Shown here: positions 12,830 to 24,128 of the stretch, piece by piece | How the letters are laid out: the number at the start of each line of letters is the position of its first letter | How positions within the stretch are numbered: the stretch's first letter is position 1 | Assembly: GCA_019321725.1 (NCBI GenBank) | Contig: CM033110.1 | Span: 4,457,278 to 4,521,277, forward strand | Direction of reading: 5' to 3' | Length of the DNA stretch: 64,000 nucleotides | DNA from: Paulownia fortunei | Lineage: Eukaryota > Streptophyta > Magnoliopsida > Lamiales > Paulowniaceae | Translations under genes and position numbers: made by a program | The notes under the pieces: model-generated | Seen by the model: only the letters and a program-made list of their open reading frames with translations | What the model was told of the DNA's origin: nothing | Database searches by the model: none

Positions 12830-13577
12830 TTATTTTAAGAAGTCAAGTGAGTTTCTCAATCTCACAAAATTTTCATACTTTAGTGACTTGGTAAAGATGT
12901 CAACAACTTGGTTTTACGATTTCACATACTTTACTTGAATTTCTTTTCTCGTAATGCATTCTCTGATATAGTGATATCGAGTATTAATATGCTTACTTCG
13001 ATTATGAAAAACTGAATTTTTGGCCAAAGCTATTACTGATTTATTGTTGACATGAATCTATGTTGGCTCTACTTATGTCAAGTTCAATTCTTTCAACAAT
13101 TTTTTTTAACCAAATTGCATGACTCACACATGATGTAGCAACCACATACTCAGCTTCATATGTTGAAAGGGTGACAATTGGTTGTTTCTTTGACAACTAA
13201 GTAAATGCAGTGTTTCCCATGAAAAATGAAAAACTAGTTGTATTTTTACGATCATCGTTATCTCCAGCCCAATCGCTATCACTATATCCAATAAGTTTAT
13301 AATGATTAGAAAGTAAATAGAATAAGTCAAAGTTGATTGTACTTTTTAGGTAATAAAGAATTCTTTTTACAGCTTTGAAGTGTGTGGTTGTTGGAGTTTT
13401 CATATAGTGACTCACGAGTCCAATTGCATAGACAATGCCAGACTTTGTACATGTTAAATACCTCAAATATCTAACTAGGCTCTTGAACAATATTGGATCC
13501 ACTTTATCTGCCTTATCATCCTTGAATAATTTTACTCCGTACTCCACTGGTGTGTTTATTGGATTGCAATCATCCAT
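12830..13577 (-). pseudogene. Copia RNase H domain, disrupted
   Basis: The open part (13577-13197) has the copia linker and RNase H signature: N-T-P-V near its start, R-Y-L-x-Y-L, K-R-I-L-Y-Y-L-K, then G-Y-S-D-S-D-W-A-G-D. It continues after a stop into S-T-Y-E-A-E-Y, T-R-Y-H-Y-I-R-E and a region ending just before the purine tract. The usual role is removing the RNA strand during reverse transcription in the virus-like particle. Internal stops make it dead. Confidence 0.9.
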
Positions 13578-13640
13578 CTTAAATTTCTTGAGAATCTCTT
13601 TTGTATAGCTTTCTTGTAAGATAAAAATTCTATCTTCTTT

Positions 13641-14180
13641 TTACTTGACTTTGATGCTGAGGTAGTGTGCTATCAGCCCAATGTCGGTTTTTTCAAACTC
13701 CTTTGTCATTACTTTCTTAAATTCTATAAACATGATTGAGTTGCTCCTTATAAAGATCAAATCATCAATGTACAAGCAAACAATCAAAACATCACCATTG
13801 TTATTCATGATGTAAAGTGCATGCTCATAAGGACATTTGGTAAAGCCCTTGTTTTGTAAATATTTGTTAATTATGCTATTCCATACTCTCGGAGCTTGTT
13901 TCAATCTGTAGAGAGTCTTCTTTAACTTTATGATTTTGTCTTCTTGTCCTTTTATCACATAGCCCATTGGTTGTTCAATGTAAACTTCTTCCTCGAGTAC
14001 TCTATTAAGGAAGGCTGACTTTATATCCATCTGATATATATTCCACTTATTTTGAGCTGCTAAAGAAATAATTAGTCTTATTGTTTCTAATCAAGCAACT
14101 GGAGCATATACATCATCATAATCAACACCAACTTTTTGATTATAGCCTTTTGTAAATAGTCTTATCTTATATCGTTCAAT
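13641..14180 (-). pseudogene. Copia reverse transcriptase domain, partial
   Basis: The open part (14030-13641, 129 codons) begins with the copia motif M-D-I-K-S-A-F-L-N and contains Y-I-E-Q-P-x-G-Y, L-Y-R-L-K-Q-A-P-R-x-W and the catalytic Y-I-D-D-L-I-F (usually Y-V-D-D). Weaker homology upstream to about 14180 has Y-N-Q-K-V-G-V-D-Y-D-D-V-Y-A-P-V. Stops separate it from the RNase H part. Confidence 0.93.
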
Positions 14181-14570
14181 CTCTCTAGTAACATTCTTTT
14201 TCACCTTGTATACCCATTTTACCCCAATGGTTTTATGACCTTTGGGAAGTGGAGCAAGTTCCTAAGTGTCATATTTTTTGTGGCTCTAATTTCTTCATTT
14301 ATTGCGTTTCTCCATTTTGCATTTTGTGTAAATCCACGAAGAGGCAAAATAGGGTAAGATTTTCAAGCCCATCAATTACCTCGTAGATTATTGAAAACTT
14401 CTTTTACGTTCTTTATTCCTCTCAGCTAAGAAATATAGTGGTGAATTTCTATCATTATTTGACAATGGTGAAACAGGTGGTGTAGCAGGCTCTTTTCTCG
14501 ATTGCTCGACTGTAGTTTGTTCATCATCTTCAAATTCAGGAGCAAAATTGTAATCTTTATGTTGTGGTCC

Positions 14571-15330
14571 CTAATCCCATTCGCATTTTTCATCAAAAAT
14601 AACATCATGACTAATGATTATCTTTGCATTATTAGGATTATATAGCTTGTAGCCTTTGGAGTTATTGTCGTAACCAATGAAGATGAACTTCTTGCTTTTA
14701 TCATCTAACTTGCTTCTTTGCTTATCTGGTATATGTACATGGGCTATGCTTCCAAAAACTCTCAAATGGAAAATGCCAGGTTTTCTTCCATTCCATGGGT
14801 CTTGTGGTGTCTCGCCCCATACACTTCTTGTTGGTGAGCGATTTAATAAATACACCGCACATGCCACAACTTCTGCCCAAAACTCCTTTTGCATTCTCTT
14901 GCTTTTGAGCATGCTTCATGCCATGTTGAGAATGGTTTTGTTCTTCCTTTCCACAACTCTATTTTGTTAGAAGGATCTTGGAATGGTGAGTGGTTGCCGA
15001 ATTCTATTTGCTTCACAAAAATCTTGGATTTCTTAGAAATAAATTCTCATTTTCTGTTAGATCTCATGGCTTTGATTTGAAGACCACTTTCTTTCTCTAC
15101 TGCAGCCTTAAACTTCTTGAATGCTTAAAAAACTTCTGATTTCTGCTTCAAGAAATAAACCTACTTTTTTCTTGAAAAATCATCAATGAATAAAAGAAAG
15201 TAATTAGTTTTACCGAATGAAAATGGCTTGACAGGACCGTAAACATCCACATGAATAAGCTCAAGTAGCTTCTGGGTTATAGAGTTTGACTCTTTTGAAA
15301 AACTTCACAAAGTTGGTTGGGGTGCTTGAT
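14571..15330 (-). pseudogene. Copia integrase domain, disrupted
   Basis: The clear part (14912-14571) has K-E-F-W-A-E-V, A-V-Y-L-L-N-R-S-P-T, G-x-T-P-x-x-x-W-N-G-R-K-P, L-R-V-F-G-S-I-A-H-V-H-I-P and K-F-I-F-I-G-Y. This is the C-terminal half of a copia integrase core. Upstream sequence to about 15330 keeps shorter matches (for example F-L-D-D-F-S-R-K in the core) with many stops. It would insert the cDNA into the host chromosome. Confidence 0.9.
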
Positions 15331-15684
15331 GCAAGGCAAACATTTCACCATCTTCTTTTTGGATAATAACTCTAGTCCTCCAAAGTTGAGATGTCCAAAT
15401 CTTAGATGCCATAGCCATGATGAATCTTTATAGTATGCGACATTTAGCCACATCTGTTTGAATCTTAATTAGGAACATTCTATTTCTTGACATTGGTACC
15501 ATCGCAATCAAGTTGTTTATATTAGCTTTTATAGAAAGGTTGTTGTCTTTTAAGTGAATATCATAACATTTCTCTAAGAGTTATACCAAACTCAAAATAT
15601 TTTTGTTTTCATGTTAGGTACATAATAAAAATTAGAAATAAATTCATGCCTCATATCTTTCAAGGGAATAAGAATATTACATCT

Positions 15685-15980
15685 TCATTTTACCGCTACC
15701 TTAGAATCGTCACCGAAAGAGACATTCCCATTTATGAATTCATCAAGTTCCATAAACATTAATCGTTTCCCACATATATGATTGCTAGCATTGGTGTCGA
15801 GGTAGCATACAATTTGTTGCCCTTCATTATTTTCGTTGCATACTAGTAACAAAACATTGCCTCCATCTTGTTTATTTTCTTCCACAAAATTAGCTCTCTC
15901 ATTTATTTTAATATTAGGGTTTCTGCAATCTCTAGCATAATGCCCAAACATCTAATAATTATAACATCAAACTTGAGATT
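15685..15980 (-). pseudogene. Copia CCHC zinc knuckle and aspartic protease
   Basis: C-x2-C-x3-G-H-x4-C is readable as the run ending M-F-G-H-Y-A-R-D-C-R (15951 and just upstream, where a stop now splits the motif). It is followed by the protease block C-Y-L-D-T-N-A-S-N-H-I-C-G. The catalytic triplet is D-T-N instead of the family's D-T/S-G, a change that should abolish activity. Confidence 0.9.
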
Positions 15981-16299
15981 TGTCATACCTCGAGTTTGAA
16001 TTGCCTCTACCACGACCCCTAATAAAGCTTACCTTTTTCATAGTTGTTGTTAGAGGTATTGCTGAAATTTCAACCTCGTCCTAGTACATGACATCTTCCA
16101 CATTAGCTTCTATTATTATTGAAGCTTTCTTCATTATTGATTGGTTGGCCTTTTGTCTTAAAGAGTTGATCAATGACACCTTTTTTTTTCTTTTATTCGT
16201 GAGCTTACAATGAACCCAAGAGTTACTCAATCATCATTATTTCTATATCTTTAGTTTTCTCAATAATAGACGTGATACTATCAAACTTCGCATCTAAAG

Positions 16300-16786
16300 A
16301 TCAAAGAATTTTCTCCATGATAGCTACAATTTCTAATTTTTTACCATTTCTCTTTAGTTGATTGGAAATGACTAAAACTCTAGAAAAATAATCAAAAATA
16401 AGCTCACTTCTTTCTTATTCAACGAATCAAACTCTCTTCTTAAAGTTTAAAGTTGTACATTCTTAACATTTTCTTCTCCTCTATAAGAGACTTGGAGCTT
16501 ATCCTATGCTTGCTTGACAGATATAGCACTTGAGATTTTCTCAAAACCACCATCATCTAAAGTTTGGTAGATAAGGAAGAGAGCCTTCTTGTCTCTCTTT
16601 CTTAAGTTTTTCAAACTATTATTTTGTGTAGCAGATAGTATCGTCTTTAGGTTTTTCATAGTCTTTCTCCATGATTTCCCATACATCATGTGTTTTAAGG
16701 AGTGTCTTCAATTTGATACTCTAATTATCAAAGTCGTATCCCTTGAGTTGTGGAACTTGGAATACCGCCAAATTACTATTTTCCAT
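16300..16786 (-). pseudogene. Copia gag, disrupted
   Basis: A start codon at 16786-16784 opens M-E-N-S-N-L-A-V-F-Q-V-P-x-L-K-G-Y-D-F-D-N, then a stop replaces the tryptophan usual in this family (x-Y-x-x-W). After a frame shift the gag core goes on with R-D-K-K-A-L-F-L-I-Y-Q-x-L-D and F-E-K-I-S-S-A. Gag would form the particle shell; this copy has several stops. Confidence 0.85.
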
Positions 16787-17143
16787 TAACTCTCAATAAA
16801 GTATGAAATTTGAAATTTTGACCACACGGATAGTACTGAAAAACCTTTGGATAAATTTTAGTCAAAATTTGGACTTGGTCAATGCCTGATCAACTCTTGA
16901 TCAACAATGGTCAACAGTCAAAGTCAATCATTTGATTTGGTCAATGCTCAATCAACAGCTTCTTGACTTAGTCAATAGGTTAGATGACTCAATTTGACTT
17001 AGGTTGACTCGATTTAACTCGATGAGTTGGCTTAAAAACTTCTGGTGCAGCATAGTGGTGTTTCAAAACTCCAATTTGGCTGAATTTTTTTTCTTCAACA
17101 GTGTGTTTGTCTTAATGAACTCTTTTTTTTTCATTTGTGTGTG

Positions 17144-17155
17144 TGGCTCTGACCA
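17144..17155 (-). other. Primer-binding site of the copia element
   Basis: TGGTCAGAGCCA on the - strand, four bases inside the 5' LTR. The common copia primer site for initiator tRNA-Met is TGGTATCAGAGC, so this looks like that site with AT lost. Confidence 0.7.
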
Positions 17156-17158
17156 CTT

Positions 17159-17550
17159 TGTTGGAAATTTATTACTATATCACTCAAATATTATTACAAG
17201 AAAGGGCACTCAAACTATTCAATTTCAATACAACTTCACCCTTAACAAACTTTTCAAATATTTCTCTAAACTCTCTTTAGAAGCTTTGTTTCTAATCACT
17301 CTTATTTTTCTCTCTTTTGTTTGATGATTTAACACTCCGAATGCAAGCCCTATTTATACTAGTTTCTAGCAATTCTCTATGGATAAAAAAATAAACACCT
17401 TAAAATCACAATCATACATATGTCAACTGAATTATCACATAATTAATAATTTCACCAATCTTACCTACCTTACCTAAAATTAGAAATTCCTAAAACTTAC
17501 TAGTATGAGCTTGATTAAAATTTGGGCTTAAAACAAGTTTATTTTCAACA
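17159..17550 (-). repeat. 5' LTR of the copia element
   Basis: A 392-bp repeat of 12433-12816, in + reading TGTTGGAAATTTAT...TTTTCAACA, followed by the target duplication GAATG (17551-17555). Confidence 0.95.
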
Positions 17551-17555
17551 GAATG

Positions 17556-17743
17556 GTTCGATTATTGTGATGAACAATTTTGATAAGATCCGTGTTTTCT
17601 TTAGTAAGCTCAAAGTTATATACTAGAAAGCTCTCCTCCAATCTCTCAAGTTTTGATGTCTTTGGTATGATGACCATGTTCCATTGGATACCTTAACAAA
17701 GAACAATTTGAGCCACAGTCTTATTATATTTCTCCCCAAGGCC
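17556..17743 (-). pseudogene. Aldo-keto reductase, main part of the last exon
   Basis: The piece starts after the acceptor CAG at 17746-17744 and reads G-L-G-E-K-Y-N-K-T-V-A-Q-I-V-L, a premature TAA where the family has tryptophan, then G-I-Q, V-I-I-P-K-T-S-K-L-E-R-L-E-E-S and F-E-L-T-K-E-N-T-D-L-I. Its frame continues across the copia insertion to the stop at 12396. The I-P-K-x-S-K-x-E-R-L-x-E block is part of the NADPH-binding end of aldo-keto reductases. Confidence 0.88.
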
Positions 17744-17750
17744 CTGATAT

Positions 17751-18073
17751 AATACAAGCAGAATTGAAGTTCATTTTTAAGTTCATTTTCTTATTGATCC
17801 ATTTTAAGTTTGAGTTAGGAAAACATCAACATGGTTAGCGCTTTCTCAATCTCATCGTCATTGGGAGTTTTTTGTTGCTTCTGGCGAGTTTCCAGTTTTA
17901 GAATTTATTTTTACTATTTTCTGCAATCAAATTGAATAGAAGTTCACAATTTATCATATTGTAGTTTTTCTAACGTAAAATATGTTAAAAACATAGATAG
18001 AAGAAAAAACAGCTTTTAGTCACCTGATCCCTATGCTTCGAGCTAAGCCCAAGAAAACTACATTTTCTATAAT
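17751..18073. other. Former intron, nothing recognised
   Basis: This lies directly upstream (- strand) of the acceptor of the last aldo-keto reductase exon. A short - strand frame around 17830-17910 includes E-I-E-K-A-L-T-M-L-M, which I cannot assign. Confidence 0.35.
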
Positions 18074-18811
18074 TAGGGATAACAATGGGGAGAATAATGG
18101 GACTGTTTCTTTTAATTCCGGATAGGTCTGAGGCGGGTAATGGGTCTGGCTAGACCCACTCCGAAGCCGCCCCATTATACATATTATTATTTTTGAAAAA
18201 AATATAATTACTTATATATAATATTTTTAGTTGTGTTTTTTAGTTAGCCTAGGGCTTGCACATTTTCTTTCACTTTTCACCCTTTCATCTTCCCCAATTT
18301 TCTTTCACTTTTCACACTTTTCTCTTCTCGCTGCCCTCGACGACATCACCTCTTCCTGTTGACTCCGCCACTAGCAAGCCGTTTCAGCCTCTCTATTTCT
18401 TTCACTTTCACTAAATCTCAATTTTATTTGATGTTAGTAAAAGATGAAATATTTTTTTTGGTTTTTGTTGTGTTTTTGAGCAATTTGGCATGGTTTTTTG
18501 GGCTTTTTCTTTGTTGGGATTCTCTTGTTGTATTTCATTTTTAACTTTGTTGGTCTTTTTCATTTTGTTTAATAATTAGAATTTGTTGTGGCCGCATGCT
18601 TGTAAAATTTATATCACAGTGTAAATTTGTGGTTTTTGGTTCTACGCAATTAGCATTTTGACAAACCAAACAAATGAAAATCAATTACAATGTAAAATAT
18701 ATGGGCTGGTGGGTCTAGCGGGTTGGACCTATTGGGTTCCGGGTTTGCGGAGGTGCGGGCGAAGTGGGGTGGATCTCAAGTCCTAATTTTTCTTGGTGGG
18801 ACGGGTTTTGG
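18074..18811. mobile_element. Probable hAT-type non-autonomous element, right end unresolved
   Basis: It starts TAGGGATAACAATGGGGAG, a form typical of plant hAT ends, followed by a G/C-rich subterminal region with GGGTCTGGCTAGACCCA and GCCGCCCCATTA. A second GC-rich subterminal-like zone lies at 18700-18805 (GGGTCTAGCGGG, GCGGGCGAAGTGGGG). No matching terminal repeat closes it, perhaps because the 18820 element inserted at or near its end. Confidence 0.45.
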
Positions 18812-18819
18812 GTTTAGCT
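18812..18819. repeat. hAT target-site duplication, left
   Basis: GTTTAGCT here and GTTTAGCC at 19729-19736 flank the element: 7 of 8 bases agree, the length typical for hAT. Confidence 0.85.
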
Positions 18820-19728
18820 TAGGAGTGGGCATCGAGTCGGGTATTTCATGTATATTTTGCTACCCGACATCAACTCAATATACTCAAGTACCCTACATCG
18901 AGTACCCAATTTGTTGAGTTTCTTTTTTGTTTCTTAAAAAATTATGCACAGTTTGTTTCTCCCGATTCTCAGCTCTCCTTTTTTCTTTCTTTTCCTCTTT
19001 TCTCTTTCTTCTTCTCCTTTTTCTTCTCATTTTTTCCTTCTATTTTTTCTCTTTCTGCCCTTTTTTCCTTCTATTTTTCTTCCACTTTTGCTCTTTCTCC
19101 CCCTTTTCTTCTACTTTTTTCTTTCTCCTTCCTATTTTCTCCTACCCTTCTCTCTTCTTCTTCTCTCTTCTTCTTCTTTCTTTTACTTCTTTTTTTCCTC
19201 TTTCTTCTTCCCTATTTCTCTTTCCGCCTCTTCTAGTCTTCTTCTTCTCCTATTTTTTTTTAGGGTTCCACACTCCACGCTTCATCCTTTTTTTTTTCTT
19301 TTTTTCTTCCAAATTTCCTCCTCCCATCTTCTTCTTCTTCTTCTTTATTTTTCTTATACTTTTTTATTTTATTTATTTCTAGATTTCTTATCCATATCTT
19401 CTTCTTTCTTTTTTTCCTCTTTCTTCTTATATTCTCCTGTTCAACTGGGAAGGAATTTGAGGGTTTGGGACCTAAGAGTTGAGGGGTTATACTGATGATA
19501 ATCTATGTAAGAATTTTGGATTATTTTTTTATTTTATTTAAATTTATTTCAGGTACTTGATCGGGTAATTTGGGTAGAAAATTTCTACCTAATAATCAGT
19601 TCGAAAATTATGTAACTGGGTTTGAGTTACCCAAAACCCAATTTTTTTTCAATAATCGGACTCGATCGGGTAAAATTTGCTCGGATTGGGTCGAGATTTG
19701 AAAACCCAAAACCAAATGCCCACCCCTA
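18820..19728. mobile_element. Non-autonomous hAT element with pyrimidine-rich core
   Basis: The left tip TAGGAGTGGGCATCGAG pairs with the right tip, whose reverse complement is TAGGGGTGGGCATTTGG. The 909-bp element is bounded by an 8-bp target duplication with one mismatch. Subterminal regions carry repeated GGGTA and CGGGTAA words in both orientations, as in hAT elements. The centre is a roughly 500-bp C/T tract on the + strand. It has no transposase and would need one from elsewhere. Confidence 0.88.
18950..19440 (+). repeat. Polypyrimidine tract (TTC/TCC/TTTC), about 490 bp
   Basis: The + strand is almost purely C and T, with irregular TTC, TTCC and TTTTC units. Open frames of 150-180 codons across it (Phe, Leu, Ser, Pro only) are composition artefacts. 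Such tracts can form triplex DNA. Confidence 0.9.
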
Positions 19729-19794
19729 GTTTAGCCAAAATATGTCATTTGTTCTCCAATGATATTATGGTATCTATGTTCAAGACACTATCTA

Positions 19795-19820
19795 TAGTTG
19801 TCAAATGGGCCGATCCTAAC
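19795..19820 (+). repeat. hAT terminal inverted repeat, left
   Basis: TAGTTGTCAAATGGGC, inverted at 24129-24144, differs from it at two positions. Further similarity follows inward after a small indel. Confidence 0.85.
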
Positions 19821-20154
19821 CTGCATAGGCTCGCTTCTAAAGCCAATTCATTAAGCCTAGGCCCATACGTGAAGCAATCCGAGCTGGGTTGAATCATAAT
19901 TTTTGGGGGTTGACCCAACTCAACCCACTAGCCTGGCTCTAGTGGGCTGGTCCCGGGCTTGATCGGGCTACATGAGCTAGGCTAATCTTTTTTTGTTTAT
20001 AATTTTTGAAATTTTGATTAAAATCAAGTAACATGTTTAATTCATATGCTAACATTGAATTTGTATTTATTATTTGCAATTTATAATCCTAAGATTTATA
20101 TTATTTTATTTGGTTATTAGTTATACTGAATTTTGATTTTTCATTTGAAAATTT

Positions 20155-20640
20155 AGTTTAGTGTACTTAGTACTATTTTACTTTAATTTGGTATATTTAG
20201 TACTATTTTTATTTGACTAGTTAAACTAAGTTTAAATTATTTTTACTTGATTGTTGACTATCATACTAGATTTTTTTTGGTTTAGTATATTAAGCAATAT
20301 TATATTTTTTTAGTAATACACTTACTTTCTAACTTTATATTTTATTTTGATGATGTTTTTATTTAGTTTAGCATACTAAGGACTATGTTGTTTTAATTTG
20401 ATATACCTATTACTAGTTTTATTACTAGCATTTTTTTAGTTTAGTATACTAAATACTATTATATTATATTTTTAGTACTAGACTTACTTTCTAACTTTAT
20501 ATTTTATTTTGATGTTTTTTTTAATTAGTATACTTAGAACTATTTTATTTTATTATTAATAAACTTACTTTCTAATTATATTCTCATTTTCATGACTATT
20601 TTTAGTCTAGTATACTTAGTGCTATTTTACGAGATAACAA
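20155..20640. repeat. Degenerate tandem units (about 80 bp) inside the hAT element
   Basis: The word ACTTACTTTCTAA recurs at about 20320, 20482 and 20562, and TAGTATACTTAG/TAGTATACTAA-like words recur between. Spacing of about 80 and 160 bp suggests a degenerate unit of roughly 80 bp. Confidence 0.6.
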
Positions 20641-21028
20641 AATTTTAAAAAATACTTCAACTTTATTAACTTAAAACTACTTGAATATGTACATCAGTGA
20701 ATACAAAAATTGAATACAAAATTTAATGATAGATATTTATATTCTACTTTAAAATCACATCAAAAAGAAAATAAAATCAACAAGTGTTGTTATTCAATCT
20801 GGGATCATTTGCCAATTATATATGATATTTTGGTTTTCGCTATATTAATATCCTCCATAGCATGGATAATATTGGGCTTTAAAATCAAAATTTTATCTTT
20901 TTCTAATTGTTGATTCGATGTGGCAATTGTTGTTGTTTCAAATGATGTTTTATCATCAGAGTCATCCTCTATCAATAATTTTCATTTCCCTACACGCTCT
21001 AACTTAGATTTTATGTATTATTGACCTA

Positions 21029-22850
21029 ACTAATCTTTCCATAAAATAAAAAATGTAATGAATTTTGGGTTTAAATGGGTTCTTTTGTCTGTAATAGTCA
21101 TTGCATATGCACTAAAAGCATTTTTTAAAGCTACAAAAGACATATAAGACGTTAGTAGATCACTTGCAATACAAGAAAGAATTGGAAAATTATTTTGTTT
21201 AAATTTTCACCATCCTAGAATATCAAAATCGTCACAATCATATTCTAGTGGAAGTTATAAATAATGTGTTAGTTCATAAATTGATATAGTATTTGACGTA
21301 CTTCTATTTTTTTTATGACATCTAAACAAGAAAATGTAGATCCACTAAATTTATCTGATGATGCAGGTGCGTGAGAATAATCATATTGATGAGATGAAGT
21401 AGAAGAACGCATCTCTATTAACTTATTTGCAAACTAGTTATTTCATATTTTTTCATTATCTATATTTAGTGGTCAAGAAAAAATTCATAATAATTTTTGA
21501 TTAAATACAAACAACCTTCTACTTTACATCTAGAATAAAAAATACAAGCTAAAGTACATAAGAAAGTTATTTATAGTATTTGACCCATTTTGCTTCCATA
21601 TTTCCAATAGTTTCCATTACATTATCATCAAGTCTATGATCATAAAATAATCTAACAATTTTAATCATATTAGGCAACATAATGTTTACAGTAGGATAAT
21701 AACAACCAGACATAACTTTAGTCACTTCATCAAATATTTGTAAAAGATGAGCAAACACATTAATAATATTCCAATCAGTTTCAATAATGAACTCTCTATC
21801 ATCCTCCCCACGCAATCCTTCATTATATAAACGTGTAACTATTTTTGCATATGGATGTGCTTTGATTAACATTCTATAAGTAGAACTCTATTTAATATAT
21901 AAGTCAAGATATGGAAGTTTAGATTTCATTTTTGCTTTTTTTTTTACTAATAGCCTATATCTTTGAGTTCTAGTTGATGCACTCATAATGTGTTACAAAG
22001 CGGTTCTAATTTGTTTATATATAAGACCTTACAAATAAACCATCTTGAACACAAAGATGCAAAGTATGAAAAATATATCTAACATGATTTTTTTTTCAAT
22101 CAAACATCAATTACAAGATACGAACAACATGTTCAATCGCTTTCGTATTATTTGTTGCATTATCAAAAGATATAGATAAAATTTTATTTCCTATATTCCA
22201 GTAATTATAACAATCCATTATAGCTTGATAAATATGAAAACTGGTGTGTGGATGATTAGACAATGCAAATTTATTTATTCTTTTTCAAGAAAAAAGTTTT
22301 CATTAATCCAATGAGCACTGACACAAAGATAATGCAAGTTGTCCATACCCTTCCACATATCAAAAGTGAAAGAAATTTTTGAAGTTAAACTAGATTCATA
22401 ATTTTTTTATTTCTGCATATAATTTATATCCATCTTTAAGACGTATTAAGTGAAACACGTTTGAATTGGAGTTGACAACCTCTTATCATAAATTTATTAA
22501 ATGTATAACTTTCTACAAATCTAAAAGAAAGTTCAATTCCAATAATTAATTTTGCAAGTTCTAATTTCATTTGCTCTTGTTTATAAGTATAAGTATTAAT
22601 TGAACCACTTGAAATTTAATGTAAAATTTGTTGTCTACTTTGACTATATGGTTATGCACTATCCCAACCTAGATGAATTTTAATTAAATATCTTGTTAAT
22701 GTGCTAGTACCACTACCTTTTAAAAACTTTAAATCTTTTTTGCAAATAATACAAACAACTATTTCTTGTTCATTATGTAACTTAAAAAAGTTTTAAACTT
22801 TACTAGTTTTATTTCTACATTGAGGTTTACCATTAGATGTATCGCTATAT
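21029..22850 (-). pseudogene. hAT transposase (BED finger, RICESLEEPER-like), broken
   Basis: Reading the - strand downward, the BED finger at about 22790-22660 has V-V-C-I-I-C-K-K, then G-S-G-T-S-T-L and L-I-K-I-H. The catalytic-core end at 21872-21567 (101 open codons) has D-W-N-I-I-N-V-F, F-D-E-V-T-K-V-M-S-G, Y-P-T-V-N and W-V-K-Y-Y. The dimerisation region at about 21275-21029 has D-C-D-D-F-D-I-L-G-W, F-P-I-L-S-C-I-A-S-D-L-L and F-S-A-Y. These are family landmarks of plant hAT transposases, which cut and paste elements by their terminal repeats. Many stops and shifts lie between and within the blocks, so it is inactive. Confidence 0.88.
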
Positions 22851-23329
22851 TATCATCATCTAAATCAAACAAGTGACTGCCCGATGGTGCAATTTCTTCA
22901 TATGTTATTTCTAGAAATTATGGTAATTTTGTAGAGAATTCGGGAAGTGGTTGTCTTAATTTATCTTGTGTTTCAGAACTTAAATTATTTACAAAAAACT
23001 TTCTTTTTGGATCCGTATAAGGAAGAATAGGAGGATCACAAGAATTAGAAGATGTAGTAGGTGTATGGTGAGGGGAAGAGGAAGTGATAGATAGAGAAGT
23101 TTTTTATGCAAAAAATCATTCAATTCACAAATAAAATGCGCAACAAAATTCACAAATAATATAATTGTAATTAGAATGTACAAAGAGTCACAAAGAATAT
23201 AATAACAAAATGCAAGTAATTAAAAAAAATTAAAGAAAGATAGTACCAAATAAATGCCAAAATCTTCAAAGTTAATTGCTGAAAATTGAGTCTTGCAACT
23301 TCAATTTTGAAATTTCAATTAAACTTTGA

Positions 23330-23361
<32 letters not shown>

Positions 23362-23378
23362 TGAGAGAGAGAGAGAGC
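23330..23378 (+). repeat. (TA)n followed by (GA)n microsatellite
   Basis: TATATATATATATA leads into AGAGAGAGAGAG with one GTGAG interruption. It lies upstream of the hAT transposase in its 5' leader region. Confidence 0.9.
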
Positions 23379-24128
23379 TTTTGATTGCAATTTCCGAGAG
23401 AATTAGAGACAAGATAAATGTTGGTGGGGAAAATGTACTTAAAAGATTTGGTATTTATATAAAAAAATCTCAATATTTTAAAAAGAAAAAATTACCAATT
23501 ATTTGTTGAAAAGCAAATAATTGATAAATTATTACCATTAATCCAACATGGACCGTCAATCTCAAATGGCCAGATAAATTTGGTCGTCCAAAGTCTAATT
23601 TTTTATTTTTTGAAAAAAATTCAGTAATAGGTGGCAATTGTAATATTGTCGTTGCCAAATGAAAAACAACTCTATTACCACATCGCTAGTAGTGTGGCAG
23701 CTGCCATCTACCCTGGCCCTTTCCAAGATCAATGACCATAATCGCTTGGGCGATTTTGGCCGTTAACTTAATATTTTTCAAAAAAAAAAAAAAAAAAGAC
23801 AGCCAAGAGGCAAAAGGACAAGTGCCGCTGGGTTTTCTTCTCTTATGCCTAGTAGATTATTCGTTGGGCCTAACTTTTTTTTTACATATATATATAAAGT
23901 CCAACGACTTAGTTAATTTTGGGTTGGTCTTGGGCCGATCCTAAGCTGATTCGTGAACCGATCTCGGGTCCAAACGGATCGTTGTGTGGATTGGGCTAAA
24001 TTTTAGAGTTTGGGCTCAATAGAGGCAAGATCATATGTCTAAAATCGGCCCAGACACTTGTATTGTTCATAGGCCGATTCTAGATCGATTACAGACATAT
24101 CGAGCCTAGGCTGGGCCGATTCTAACAT

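Larger units (their letters stand above)
12433..17550 (-). mobile_element. Complete but decayed Ty1/copia LTR retrotransposon
   Basis: The 5.1-kb element lies in - orientation with two LTRs (12433-12816 and 17159-17550) bounded by TG...CA, a primer site next to the 5' LTR, a purine tract next to the 3' LTR, and a perfect GAATG duplication. Domains in - order are gag, CCHC zinc knuckle, protease, integrase, reverse transcriptase and RNase H, which is the copia order (integrase before reverse transcriptase). Every domain carries stops or frame shifts, so it cannot move by itself. The LTRs differ by about ten of the first 75 bases by eye, so the insertion is not recent. It landed in the last exon of an aldo-keto reductase gene. 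Confidence 0.97.

Noticed and set aside
18927..19495. Open frames of 151 and 183 codons on + (Phe/Ser/Leu/Pro only)
   Set aside because: They read a C/T-only tract inside a hAT-type element in two frames; no domain, extreme composition.
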